DNA of 20,140 bases from Sva-07 sp035529175 (GTDB lineage: Bacteria; Actinomycetota; Acidimicrobiia; Acidimicrobiales; Ilumatobacteraceae), in NCBI GenBank assembly GCA_035529175.1, contig DATKXG010000147.1, positions 1 through 20,140 on the forward strand. Reading direction: 5' to 3'. The position numbers and the translations under genes were made by a program. Each line of letters opens with the position of its first letter. The first letter of the stretch is position 1. Below are positions 1 through 6,930 of the stretch, piece by piece. The notes under the pieces are model-generated. The model was given only the letters and a program-made list of their open reading frames with translations. It was not told the origin of the DNA and made no database searches.

Positions 1-171
1 GACTCCGATGCCGTGCTGGCCCACATGGGCAACATGGGCGACACCCTCGGCCAGTTGGTCGAACTCGGGGGTGGGCTCGAGATCGACGTTTTCGGGAATC
101 CCTCGGCGGCGCTCGTGGAAGCAGCAGCCGAACTCGCTCCGAACGTCTACCCGTTCCACGCCGGCAAGTAG
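1..171 (+). CDS. 3' end of an unidentified gene, possibly ABM-type monooxygenase-like
   Basis: An open frame enters from the left edge and ends at TAG 169-171, giving the last 56 residues of a protein. Its composition is that of a normal soluble high-GC protein: a helical stretch (AVLAHMGNMGDTLGQLVEL), a strand-like LEIDVFG, a short helix and a final PFHAGK. The helix-strand-helix pattern with NMGDTLG recalls the C-terminus of small dimeric alpha/beta-barrel proteins of the antibiotic-biosynthesis-monooxygenase type. That is a loose resemblance, not an identification. The start and most of the protein lie outside the window. The next gene starts 85 nt downstream with its own promoter, so this looks like the end of a separate unit. 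Confidence 0.6.
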   Translation, partial: DSDAVLAHMGNMGDTLGQLVELGGGLEIDVFGNPSAALVEAAAELAPNVYPFHAGK

Positions 172-243
172 CCGCCGTGAGTTGACAGAGCGCTACACGC
201 TGGCTGGCTCAGACACGCGGCGGCGTGGTGAGCGCGAGCCGCC

Positions 244-249
244 TACCTT
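244..249 (+). promoter_or_regulatory. -10 element TACCTT of a leaderless start
   Basis: TACCTT fits the actinobacterial TANNNT -10 pattern and is followed by exactly 7 nt before the ATG at 257, so transcription would begin at the start codon. The GGAGG at 250-254 sits only 2 nt from the ATG, too close for a normal ribosome site. No convincing -35 is visible. TTGACA at 182-187 is too far upstream to pair with it. Confidence 0.5.
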
Positions 250-256
250 GGAGGTG

Positions 257-724
257 ATGCAACCGCCGAGCCGAACCAAGGTCGTGAGCTCGGTGGTCGC
301 CCTGGTGACCGCCGCGCTTGCACTCGCTCTGGGAGGGTGCGGAACCTCCGACGAGCCGACCGCCGAAACTCCGACGGCGGCAACCTCGTCACCCGCGCCG
401 ACAGAGGCCACCGAGCAGCAGCATCCTGACGTGATCGGTGTCGTCGCCGAACAGCAGTCCGCGGGTGTGTTCGCGTTCACCGTCACGATCAGTTCGCCCT
501 ATGACACGCCTGATCGCTACGCCGACGGGTGGCGGATCGTCGGCCCGGACGCGACCGTGTACGGCGAGCACACGCTCACCCACGATCATGCGAGCGAGCA
601 GCCCTTCACACGTGTCCAGCGCGGCGTCGACATCCCGCCCGGAGTCGACGAGGTGACAGTCGAAGGCCGCGACCTCGAGTACGGATATGGCGGCGCGACG
701 GTCACCGTGTCGATCGACAACTGA
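257..724 (+). CDS. Secreted lipoprotein of unknown function
   Basis: This encodes a 155-residue protein with a classical lipoprotein signal: basic residues R6 and K8, a hydrophobic stretch at about 9-25, and the lipobox LGGC with the lipidated cysteine at C28. A Thr/Pro/Ala/Glu-rich linker follows (about 30-55), typical of proteins tethered to the outer membrane face. The rest (about 58-155) looks like one beta-rich domain with alternating hydrophobic strands (FAFTVTIS, GWRIVGPD, EVTVEGRDLEYGYGGATVTVSI). No family was recognised. ATG 257 was chosen because of the leaderless promoter and because it leaves a normal signal peptide; upstream in-frame codons have no signal-like character. The next gene also encodes a lipoprotein, so the two may share an envelope role, but nothing here proves it. 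Confidence 0.85.
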   Translation: MQPPSRTKVVSSVVALVTAALALALGGCGTSDEPTAETPTAATSSPAPTEATEQQHPDVIGVVAEQQSAGVFAFTVTISSPYDTPDRYADGWRIVGPDATVYGEHTLTHDHASEQPFTRVQRGVDIPPGVDEVTVEGRDLEYGYGGATVTVSIDN

Positions 725-727
725 ATG

Positions 728-743
728 ACGACGGGCTCGTCGT
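728..743 (+). terminator. Possible hairpin after the lipoprotein gene
   Basis: ACGACG at 728-733 and CGTCGT at 738-743 form a perfect 6-bp stem with a 4-nt loop, starting 4 nt after the TGA at 722-724. No T-run follows, so it would be at best a weak or factor-dependent terminator. Confidence 0.3.
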
Positions 744-803
744 ACAGCCTCGGACCATCCGTGGAGGCACGTCAGCCGTCACACGACGCGCGAGACTGGA
801 GCG

Positions 804-1205
804 ATGCCGCTTCGCCTGCCCCTGATCGTTGCCCTCGGTTCGATGGTCCTCTGGGGTTGCGGTTCCGACGACGGCTCCGACGGCGCATCAGTTTCTTCTG
901 TCGCCGGTGATCCGCTACCGACAGCTGCCGAGGGCAGTGACGACGATCGAGAACAGGTTCAAGTCGAGATTGCGATTGCGGACTTCCAGTTCGTGGGCGA
1001 CCAGGACGTACTCGTCGGCGGACGGGTGGTCGTGACCAATACTGACGACGCGTCACACACCTTGACCGCGGTCGATGGTTCGTTCGACTCGGGAACACTC
1101 GCGCCAGGAGATTCCTACGAGTTCACTGTCGACGAATCCGGCACCTTCGAGTACCGATGCGAAATCCACCCGTCGATGACGGGCAGCATCACAGCCACTC
1201 GCTGA
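804..1205 (+). CDS. Cupredoxin-type (blue copper) lipoprotein
   Basis: This encodes a 133-residue protein with a short signal peptide and lipobox LWGC (lipidated C19), then an Asp/Ser-rich linker (20-50) and a single cupredoxin beta-sandwich (about 52-133). Type 1 copper ligands are visible in the usual order: H85 in SHTLT, then C119, H122 and M125 in YRCEIHPSM. This arrangement is that of plastocyanin/amicyanin-like domains. The likely role is electron transfer or copper binding on the outer membrane face; the redox partner is unknown. ATG 804 has GGAG at 798-801 only 2 nt away and no clear TANNNT, so the mode of initiation is uncertain. It lies 79 nt after another lipoprotein gene and converges on the patA-like gene, with 32 nt between the stops. 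Confidence 0.88.
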   Translation: MPLRLPLIVALGSMVLWGCGSDDGSDGASVSSVAGDPLPTAAEGSDDDREQVQVEIAIADFQFVGDQDVLVGGRVVVTNTDDASHTLTAVDGSFDSGTLAPGDSYEFTVDESGTFEYRCEIHPSMTGSITATR

Positions 1206-1229
1206 ACGAATGAGCGCAAGGGGGCGGAG

Positions 1230-1246
1230 AGCGTGCCCTACACGCT
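1230..1246. terminator. Small hairpin between convergent genes
   Basis: AGCGTG (1230-1235) and CACGCT (1241-1246) pair perfectly around a 5-nt loop between the cupredoxin stop (1205) and the patA-like stop (1238-1240, inside the hairpin). The position suits a bidirectional terminator, but neither strand has a T-run after the stem. Confidence 0.3.
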
Positions 1247-2176
1247 GGACGTTTGCTCGTACCCCGGGTCGCTGGGCCAGTTCGGCTGGAACATGTGCCA
1301 CTGCGACGGTGCACGCTTGATCAGGATCTCGAGTTCGTGTGCGAGGTCCTGGGTGATGCGTTGAACGTCATCGCGCAGGCGCTTCTCGACCCGCTCGACC
1401 TCGAGCGGTGGTCGCACCCAGGCGAAATGTCCGTCGACTCGACCCGTGAAGTAGACGGCGGTCGGCAGGATCGGGGCCCCGGTACGCAGCGCCAGCGTCG
1501 CCGGACCCGCGGGCATCGTCGTGCGCTCGCCGAAGAACTCGACCTCGGGACCGCCACCCTGCAGATCACGATCGGCGAGCAGGCACACGACGTGGTTGTC
1601 CTTGAGCGCGCGCATCACGGTGGTACCCGCGCCGGCACCCAATGGCACCACGTTCATGCCCAGCGCGGAACGGAGCTCGACGAACCAGTCGAACAGCTCC
1701 GGCGGTTCGATCTGTTCGACGACCACGGTGATCTGGTGACCCTGCTCGGCAATCCAGCGGCCGGCCCATTCCCAGCCGCCCAGGTGCGGCAGGACCAGGA
1801 TCACGCCGTTGCCGGCCTCGAGCGCAGTGACGATGTTGTCGTAGCCGTCGACGTCGAATCCGCGCTCGACCGTGGCACCGGAGAGGTTCGGGAGCCGAAA
1901 GCTCTCCAGCCAGTAGTGCGCATAGGAGTCGAAGGCCTCCTGGACCGCCCGACGCAACCGCAGGCCGCGGAGGGTGGGATCGACCCGCTGGAGATGGCGG
2001 CTGATCATCTCGCGCCGCTCGCGGCTCGCGACATTTGCGCCGACGCCGAACGGCGCCGTCAGGCCGGCGGCCAGGCGGGCCGGCATCAGCTGGGCCGCAG
2101 CGGCGCCGAACCGGTACGACGACGTGGTCGCCAGGTCGGTCAGCCGGCGGGGATCGGTGATCGGTCGAGACGGCAC
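1238..2176 (-). CDS. patA: PatA-like lysophospholipid acyltransferase
   Basis: This 312-residue protein belongs to the HtrB/PatA branch of the LPLAT acyltransferases. In mycobacteria PatA adds an acyl chain to the mannose of phosphatidylinositol mannosides at the inner membrane face. Visible family marks are HLGGWE (H131 to E136, the HX4D/E motif), LLADRDLQGGG (199-209), FFGERTTMPAGPA (214-226) and a C-terminal QWHMFQPNW. Start GTG 2176 lies 3 nt after the pgsA stop, so translation is probably coupled; there is no strong ribosome site. The PatA assignment rests on the order thrS-HIT-pgsA-patA, as in mycobacteria. The pimA gene that follows there is missing here: the next gene is a convergent cupredoxin. 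Without it the acceptor could be another glycolipid. Confidence 0.85.
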   Translation of the reverse strand: MPSRPITDPRRLTDLATTSSYRFGAAAAQLMPARLAAGLTAPFGVGANVASRERREMISRHLQRVDPTLRGLRLRRAVQEAFDSYAHYWLESFRLPNLSGATVERGFDVDGYDNIVTALEAGNGVILVLPHLGGWEWAGRWIAEQGHQITVVVEQIEPPELFDWFVELRSALGMNVVPLGAGAGTTVMRALKDNHVVCLLADRDLQGGGPEVEFFGERTTMPAGPATLALRTGAPILPTAVYFTGRVDGHFAWVRPPLEVERVEKRLRDDVQRITQDLAHELEILIKRAPSQWHMFQPNWPSDPGYEQTSSV

Positions 2177-2179
2177 GGC

Positions 2180-2866
2180 TCAGGTCGGCCGACGCGGCAC
2201 CCGGGTACGGCGCCGCTCGGTGCGGGCCACCCGACGACTCTGGCGCCGCGACCGGCGCATCTCGATCTTCGCGGCGGTGACCGGAGCGACCGCCGCCTGC
2301 TTCCAGACCTTGACGAACCGCTGGATCGCCGTGATCGAGGTGAGCACCAGCATGATCCACAGGATCGGGATCAGCAGCACGGGGATCAGCAGCCCGAGGC
2401 AGATGGCGATGATCCGCTCGGCGCGCTCCATCAGTCCGCCCTTGGCATCGATGCCGAGCGATTCCGCCTTCGCGCGCTGATAGCTGATCAGGCTCGACAC
2501 CGCCATGACCGCGTAGGGCAGCAGCGCCATGTGCGGCGACTCCTCGCTCGCGAGGTACCAGGCAATGCCGCCGAGGAGCAGCGCATCGGTGATGCGGTCG
2601 ACGGTCGAGTCGAAGAACGCGCCGCGCTGGCTTGCGCTGTCGGACGCCTTGGCAAGGGCGCCGTCGAGCAGGTCGGGCAGCGCGGCGAGAATCACCAGCA
2701 CCAGACCGAGTCGCAGCTGGCCGGCGCCGATGGCGACGGCTGCGCCGACACCGACGAGCAGCCCCAGAATCGTGAGGTGGTCGGGGGTGAGGCCCGTCTT
2801 GCGCAGCGCGGCGCCGAGGGGCTTGACGGCCTTGTCGACCGGACCACGAAACTTGCCGTCGAACAT
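2180..2866 (-). CDS. pgsA: Phosphatidylinositol-phosphate synthase (CDP-alcohol phosphatidyltransferase)
   Basis: This 228-residue multi-pass membrane enzyme would join CDP-diacylglycerol and inositol 3-phosphate to give phosphatidylinositol phosphate. The CDP-alcohol transferase signature is present: D65-D68-G69, A72, G82, D86 and D90, the four aspartates that bind metal and CDP. The downstream SYQRAKAESLG and GGLMERAER (131-151 region) match the segment that binds the inositol phosphate in the actinobacterial enzyme, which favours this over phosphatidylglycerophosphate synthase. Two usually Arg positions are Lys (K73 in DGALAK, K133 in RAKAE). The last 28 residues hold 13 arginines, a strongly basic cytosolic tail. 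The reading frame is open far upstream, but ATG 2866 gives the family's normal N-terminus and follows the previous stop by 10 nt. Confidence 0.9.
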   Translation of the reverse strand: MFDGKFRGPVDKAVKPLGAALRKTGLTPDHLTILGLLVGVGAAVAIGAGQLRLGLVLVILAALPDLLDGALAKASDSASQRGAFFDSTVDRITDALLLGGIAWYLASEESPHMALLPYAVMAVSSLISYQRAKAESLGIDAKGGLMERAERIIAICLGLLIPVLLIPILWIMLVLTSITAIQRFVKVWKQAAVAPVTAAKIEMRRSRRQSRRVARTERRRTRVPRRPT

Positions 2867-2876
2867 CGAGGCGACG

Positions 2877-3377
2877 CTATCGCGACTCGGCGGGGAGATC
2901 AGTGTTGTCGAGTTCCGGATTCTTCTCGCGGAGGTGTTCGACGACGCGCCCGTCGATGGCGTCGACGAGGACGAGGCCGCGCTCGGACGGCGGGTCGTCG
3001 GCGGAGTAGCACAGCACCCGCCACGTGGGCCGACTGCGAAGACCACGCCAGACCTGCTGGGCCGACGCGTGGCCGACCGGGAAACCGAGGGCCTGCTGGG
3101 CGGCGACGAGCGCCTCGGTCTCGTCGACGTGCATCCTCCAACCGCTGCTGATCGAGAACACCCCGACCGCGGCAAGCACGACAGCAGCGACGAGCCATCC
3201 CTCGTTGACGATGGCCGATTCCTCGAAGCCCACGTAGATCCCGACGCAGATCGCAGCGATCACGAGGTACAGCACGCCAGGCCACCGCCGCCGACTGTTG
3301 TCGGGGAACTGGTACGGGCCGACGAACAACGACGGATCGAGATCCGCGGGCAGCTCGTCACGAAGATCGTCGGTCAT
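2877..3377 (-). CDS. Small two-span membrane protein between HIT and pgsA genes
   Basis: This encodes a 166-residue protein of unknown function. After a short acidic N-terminus (TDDLRDELPADLD) come two hydrophobic spans, about 33-51 and 60-78, separated by a short loop. The C-terminal part (about 84-166) is soluble: a helix (TEALVAAQQALG) followed by WRVLCYSADD and RGLVLVDAIDGRVVE. That helix-strand-strand pattern with a final VDA..G.V resembles PepSY-type domains, which is an inference from pattern only. ATG 3377 was chosen because it lies 11 nt after the HIT stop; the longer open frame upstream lies inside the HIT gene. The tight spacing on both sides suggests co-expression with phospholipid synthesis genes. 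Confidence 0.8.
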   Translation of the reverse strand: MTDDLRDELPADLDPSLFVGPYQFPDNSRRRWPGVLYLVIAAICVGIYVGFEESAIVNEGWLVAAVVLAAVGVFSISSGWRMHVDETEALVAAQQALGFPVGHASAQQVWRGLRSRPTWRVLCYSADDPPSERGLVLVDAIDGRVVEHLREKNPELDNTDLPAESR

Positions 3378-3388
3378 CGCCGGACAGG

Positions 3389-3916
3389 CTACTGACCGTC
3401 GGGCGTCGCGGCGGCCCAGCCGTCGCGGAGTTTCGCCGCGGTGTCGACGATCGCCTCGGGCAGCGTCTGAGTGTTCGAGATCGCCGACATGAAGTTCGAG
3501 TCCCCGGTCCAACGCGGCACCACGTGGACGTGCAGGTGGTCGGGCACCGAGCCCCCCGCCGGACGGCCGAGGTTGAGTCCGACGTTCAGGCCGTCGGGGG
3601 CGTACACCGAGCGCACGACGCGGACCGCATCGGTGACGGTGGCCCACAGATCGGCCGTCTCCTGCTCGGTCAGGCCGTCGAGGTCGGCCACCTCACGGTA
3701 CGGCACGACGAGCAGATGCCCGGACGTGTACGGGAACAGGTTCACGACCACGAAGCAGGTGTCGCCACGGTGGACGATGTGGGTGTCGGAGTCGGGGGCA
3801 CCGGAACGGAGCAGCCGGGTGAACACGCTGCCGCTCTCGGCGGGTTCGTCGCCGTTGCGGACGGGCGCGGCGCTGACGTAGCTCGACCGCCACCCCGACC
3901 AGATGCGCTCCAACAT
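3389..3916 (-). CDS. HIT-family Ap4A phosphorylase-like protein
   Basis: This 175-residue histidine-triad protein carries the motif HLHVHVVPRW, with H127, H129 and H131 as the triad; H129 would be the nucleophile that takes the nucleotidyl group. FVVVNLFPYTSGHLLVVPYR (55-74) and DSNFMSAIS after the triad match the mycobacterial Rv2613c type, known as a diadenosine tetraphosphate phosphorylase. The expected reaction is phosphorolysis of Ap4A to ADP and ATP in the cytosol. ATG 3916 is 2 nt after the thrS stop. The pairing with thrS is meaningful, because aminoacyl-tRNA synthetases generate Ap4A as a side product; the link is inferred from this and from the same gene order in mycobacteria. Confidence 0.9.
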   Translation of the reverse strand: MLERIWSGWRSSYVSAAPVRNGDEPAESGSVFTRLLRSGAPDSDTHIVHRGDTCFVVVNLFPYTSGHLLVVPYREVADLDGLTEQETADLWATVTDAVRVVRSVYAPDGLNVGLNLGRPAGGSVPDHLHVHVVPRWTGDSNFMSAISNTQTLPEAIVDTAAKLRDGWAAATPDGQ

Positions 3917-3918
3917 GC

Positions 3919-5901
3919 TCAGTTGTGGAGCGCCGCCGATTCGGCGTCGGCGATCTCTTGGAGGAACTGATCGACGAACCGTCCGAGTGCGACGCCGCGC
4001 TCGACGTCACCGCCTCGCGGGTTCACACCCACTGTGCCCGCCGCGACGTCGTCGTCGCCGACGACGAGCACGTACGGGATCTTCTCCAGCTTGGCGTTGC
4101 GGATGCGCTTGCCGAGACCGTCGTCGGCCGGTGACGTGTCGACACGGGCGCCGGCAGCGACGAGCGCGTCGACGACGGTCGCCGCGTACGGCTCGTGGGC
4201 TTCGGCGACGGCGAGCACCCGGACCTGCGTCGGCGCGAGCCACGTGGGGAAGGCGCCCGCATAGTGCTCGAGCAGCACACCGAAGAACCGTTCGATCGAG
4301 CCGAACAAGGCGCGGTGCAACATGATCGGACGGTGACGTCCGTTGTCGGCGCCGACGTACTCGAGGTCGAAGCGCTCCGGGAGCTGGAAGTCGGCCTGGA
4401 TCGTCGAGAGCTGCCACGACCGCCCGATGGCGTCCTTGACGTCGATGTCGATCTTCGGACCGTAGAACGCGGCGTCACCGTCCTTGACGGCGTAGTCGAG
4501 GCCGTGGGAATCAAGCGCCTGACGCAGCGCCTCGGTGGCCTCGTCCCAGATCTCGTCGTCGCCGATGTACTTCTCGGGATCCTTCGTCGACAGGTTGAAC
4601 GTGAAGTCCTCGAAACCGAACGCCCGGAGCACCGACAGCACGAAATCGAGCAGGCCGGCGACCTCGACGGCCATCTGCTCCTTGGTGCAGTAGATGTGGC
4701 TGTCGTCCTGTGTGAACCCGCGGATCCGCATCAGGCCGTGCAGCGTGCCGGCACGCTCGTAGCGGTACACGTTGCCGAGCTCGAAGAGCCGCAGCGGCAG
4801 CTCGCGGTAGCTGCGCTGGCGACTGCGGAAGATCAAGCAGTGCATCGGGCAGTTCATCGGCTTCATGTAGTACGTGCCGTTGTCCATCTCCATCGGCGGG
4901 TACATGCCGTCGGCGTACCACTGGAGATGACCGGAGGTCTCGAAGAGCTTGCCGTTGGCCAGGTGTGGCGTGTACACGAACTCGTAGCCGCCGTGCTCGT
5001 GGCGCGTCCGGCTGTAGTCCTCCATCAGCTTGCGCACGATGGCGCCCTTCGGATGCCAGACCGCCAGGCCGCCGCCGAGTTCGTGCGGGAAGCTCAGCAG
5101 GTCGAGTTCGGTGGCCAGCTTTCGATGGTCACGCTTGGCTGCCTCCTCGAGCTGGTGGAGATGGTCGGCGAGTGCCTGCTTCGACTCCCAGGCGGTGCCG
5201 TAGATGCGCTGCAGCATCGGGCCCTTCTCGTTGCCTCGCCAATAGGCGCCGGAGACGCGCTGCAGCTTGAAGAAGCCGAGTTTGCCCGTGGAGGGCACGT
5301 GGGGGCCGACACACATGTCGACGAAGCTGTCGGTGTTGCGATAGGCGCTGATGACCCCGCCCTCGCCGACCTCCGCGGCGTCCTCGTTGTCCGACTCCGC
5401 GGACTCGACGCGCTCGATGATCTCGACCTTGTAGGGCTGGTCGGCGAAGAGCTCCTTGGCTTCGGCCATCGACATCTCGGAGCGCACGAACGGTTGGTTC
5501 GCCTTGACGATCTCGCGCATCTCGGCCTCGATGCGTTCGAGATCGTCGTCGCTGAACGTCGCCCCGCCGGGCAGCTCGAAGTCGTAGTAGAAGCCGTTCT
5601 CGATGGCAGGGCCGATCGAGAACTTGGCGCCCGGGAACAAGCGGGTCACGGCTTGCGCCATCACGTGGGCCGTCGAATGGCGCAGCACATGGCGACCCTC
5701 GGGCGTGGCCGCCGTGATGATCGCCACGGTGGCGCCGTCGCGCAGCGGCGCGGTGAGGTCGGTCTCCTGTCCGTCGACGACGGCAGCGACCGCGGCCTTC
5801 TTGAGGCCGGAGCCGATGGCGGCGGCCAGGTCCAGTGCGGTGGCGTCGTCGGCCAGTTCGCGAACGGAGCCGTCGGGGAGTGAGACCGTGATGTTCGACA
5901 T
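3919..5901 (-). CDS. thrS: Threonyl-tRNA synthetase
   Basis: This 660-residue class II synthetase charges tRNA-Thr. The domains are in the usual order: TGS (about 1-62); editing domain (about 65-235) with HSTAH (H75, H79) and C197/H201 in DMCVGPH; catalytic core (about 265-550); and an anticodon-binding domain (about 555-655). The zinc ligands that select threonine are present as C351 in MNCPMHC, H402 in DDSHIYC and H529 in MLHRALFGSIERF. The length is normal and nothing is missing. ATG 5901 has GAGGG with 5 nt spacing. No T-box-like leader is possible, since only 57 nt separate it from the preceding gene. It is the first gene of the thrS-HIT-membrane protein-pgsA-patA run. Confidence 0.97.
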   Translation of the reverse strand: MSNITVSLPDGSVRELADDATALDLAAAIGSGLKKAAVAAVVDGQETDLTAPLRDGATVAIITAATPEGRHVLRHSTAHVMAQAVTRLFPGAKFSIGPAIENGFYYDFELPGGATFSDDDLERIEAEMREIVKANQPFVRSEMSMAEAKELFADQPYKVEIIERVESAESDNEDAAEVGEGGVISAYRNTDSFVDMCVGPHVPSTGKLGFFKLQRVSGAYWRGNEKGPMLQRIYGTAWESKQALADHLHQLEEAAKRDHRKLATELDLLSFPHELGGGLAVWHPKGAIVRKLMEDYSRTRHEHGGYEFVYTPHLANGKLFETSGHLQWYADGMYPPMEMDNGTYYMKPMNCPMHCLIFRSRQRSYRELPLRLFELGNVYRYERAGTLHGLMRIRGFTQDDSHIYCTKEQMAVEVAGLLDFVLSVLRAFGFEDFTFNLSTKDPEKYIGDDEIWDEATEALRQALDSHGLDYAVKDGDAAFYGPKIDIDVKDAIGRSWQLSTIQADFQLPERFDLEYVGADNGRHRPIMLHRALFGSIERFFGVLLEHYAGAFPTWLAPTQVRVLAVAEAHEPYAATVVDALVAAGARVDTSPADDGLGKRIRNAKLEKIPYVLVVGDDDVAAGTVGVNPRGGDVERGVALGRFVDQFLQEIADAESAALHN

Positions 5902-5910
5902 GCGGCCCTC

Positions 5911-5916
5911 AGGATA
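5911..5916 (-). promoter_or_regulatory. -10-like TATCCT upstream of thrS
   Basis: On the minus strand TATCCT lies 9 nt before the thrS ATG. This would give a transcript starting at or within a few bases of the start codon. A GAGGG ribosome-site candidate overlaps the same interval, so either mode of initiation is possible. Confidence 0.35.
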
Positions 5917-5929
5917 GGAGCAGCCGCGA

Positions 5930-5956
5930 CCGTCCGACGGGTGAGTTGCCGGACGG
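5930..5956 (-). terminator. Hairpin between plsC-like gene and thrS
   Basis: CCGTCCG (5930-5936) and CGGACGG (5950-5956) form a perfect 7-bp GC-rich stem with a 13-nt loop. On the minus strand it begins 2 nt after the stop of the acyltransferase gene (5959-5961) and just before the thrS -10 candidate. There is no T-run after it, so termination would be weak. Confidence 0.35.
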
Positions 5957-5958
5957 CT

Positions 5959-6747
5959 TCAGTTCCCGGCGACGAGGGTGAGCTCGCGTTCGATCGCCGA
6001 GTTCTTGTTGACGACGGGGATCGGGTTCGGCTCGGACACCGACGCGACCCTGGCAGCGACGGTCGGTTCGGTCTCCGCGGTCGAACCGGCGTACGTGTTG
6101 ACGTAGGTCTGTCCGGTGAGTTCGCGGATCTCGAACATCACCTCGTCGATCATCGAGCGCCATGCGATGTGCTCGGCGCCGCGGCCGCGGTAGCGCTCGG
6201 GACGGATCGGGCGGCCGATCTTGATCTGGCAGCCGCTGAACAGCTTGGGGACCTTCGCGTCCGGCGGCTGGATCTCGTCGGTCCCGATCACGCCGACCGG
6301 GAAGATCGGGCAGTCGAGCTTCATCGCCAAGCGGGCCGCTCCCGTGCGGCCCTTGTGGAGATCGCCGTTGCGGCTGCGCGTGCCCTCGGGGAAGATGCCG
6401 AACAGCTCGCCGCGCCGGAGCACCGCTTCGGCTGCGTCGAGCGCAGCGGTGCTCTTGTCGCCGCCCGACCGATCGATCGGGATCATGCCCATCGCCGGGA
6501 ACAGGTACTTGGTCTTCCACGAGTCCATGTACTCGGCCTTGCCCACGAAGGAGATGTTGCGCGGCACGGTCAACATCAGGAACGCCGAGTCGAGGAAGCT
6601 GATGTGGTTCGGGCACAGGATCGCCGGACCCGACACCGGGAGGCGTTCGTAGCCGCTCAATTCGATGTTCCACAGGCGAGCGGCCACCGGACGGCCGATG
6701 CGGCGCACGCGTTGCTGCATCGCTCCTGCTCCCGGCCGTGACGTCAT
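5959..6747 (-). CDS. 1-acylglycerol-3-phosphate acyltransferase (PlsC-like)
   Basis: This 262-residue protein would transfer an acyl chain to lysophosphatidic acid on the cytosolic face of the membrane, giving phosphatidic acid. Visible LPLAT motifs are NHISFLD (47-53, the catalytic HX4D with H48 and D53), GMIPIDRSGG (87-96) and the acceptor-binding FPEGTRSRNG (119-128). A basic, moderately hydrophobic N-terminus fits a membrane-associated enzyme. ATG 6747 was preferred because a TACTCT -10 ends 6 nt before it, as at other leaderless genes here. The alternative is ATG 6720 (253 residues), which has GGGAG 8 nt upstream. It precedes thrS with a 57-nt gap and supplies the same phospholipid pathway as pgsA. 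The exact acyl acceptor cannot be read from sequence. Confidence 0.9.
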   Translation of the reverse strand: MTSRPGAGAMQQRVRRIGRPVAARLWNIELSGYERLPVSGPAILCPNHISFLDSAFLMLTVPRNISFVGKAEYMDSWKTKYLFPAMGMIPIDRSGGDKSTAALDAAEAVLRRGELFGIFPEGTRSRNGDLHKGRTGAARLAMKLDCPIFPVGVIGTDEIQPPDAKVPKLFSGCQIKIGRPIRPERYRGRGAEHIAWRSMIDEVMFEIRELTGQTYVNTYAGSTAETEPTVAARVASVSEPNPIPVVNKNSAIERELTLVAGN

Positions 6748-6753
6748 GCCTGC

Positions 6754-6759
6754 AGAGTA
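6754..6759 (-). promoter_or_regulatory. -10 element TACTCT of a leaderless start
   Basis: On the minus strand TACTCT (TANNNT) is followed by 6 nt and then ATG 6747, the leaderless arrangement. The only good -35-like hexamer nearby, TTGACA at 6807-6802 on the same strand, is about 42 bp away and cannot pair with it. Confidence 0.45.
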
Positions 6760-6817
6760 GACCGCACGATCGCGCAAATGAAGCCCAAACCGTGAACTTC
6801 GTGTCAACAGCCGATCA

Positions 6818-6852
6818 CCCACCACCCCCACCCCACACCCCACCACCACCCC
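6818..6852 (-). other. G-quadruplex-capable G-rich tract
   Basis: The plus strand is a C/A-only tract. On the minus strand this gives G runs at 6852-6849 (4), 6841-6838 (4), 6834-6831 (4), 6829-6825 (5) and 6820-6818 (3), with gaps of 7, 3, 1 and 4 nt. Four runs of at least four G with short loops meet the usual intramolecular G4 rule. It lies about 70 nt upstream of the acyltransferase start, on that gene's non-template strand, and next to inverted-repeat element 1. Confidence 0.6.
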
Positions 6853-6854
6853 AC

Positions 6855-6907
6855 CGAAAATTCGGAGCCCACGTTGCGCCCACCGCATCGCTCGCTCCGA
6901 ATTTTCG
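6855..6907. repeat. Inverted-repeat element 1 (14-bp arms, 25-nt loop)
   Basis: CGAAAATTCGGAGC at 6855-6868 is perfectly reverse-complemented at 6894-6907, leaving a 25-nt loop (6869-6893). The loop includes ACGTTGCGCCC. It is a diverged copy of element 2, offset by 71 bp, and lies downstream of mshC. In RNA it would form a very stable hairpin. Confidence 0.85.
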
Positions 6908-6930
6908 AGGGCACGACGCCGGCAACCCAA

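Noticed and set aside
182..187. TTGACA as a -35 element for the first lipoprotein gene
   Set aside because: It lies 56 bp from the TACCTT -10, and no TANNNT hexamer stands 16-19 bp after it.
8..256. In-frame extension of the first lipoprotein gene
   Set aside because: It overlaps the preceding gene in another frame and would bury the signal peptide inside the protein.
192..1246. CTACACGCTGG shared at 192-202 and 1236-1246 as a repeat
   Set aside because: An 11-bp direct match with no extension on either side is likely chance in GC-rich DNA.
1253..3151. 632-codon plus-strand open frame opposite patA and pgsA
   Set aside because: It crosses several genes on the other strand, all with clear motifs, and its own product is charged and repetitive.
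4195..5883. 562-codon plus-strand open frame opposite thrS
   Set aside because: It mirrors thrS codons and has no recognisable fold or start signal.
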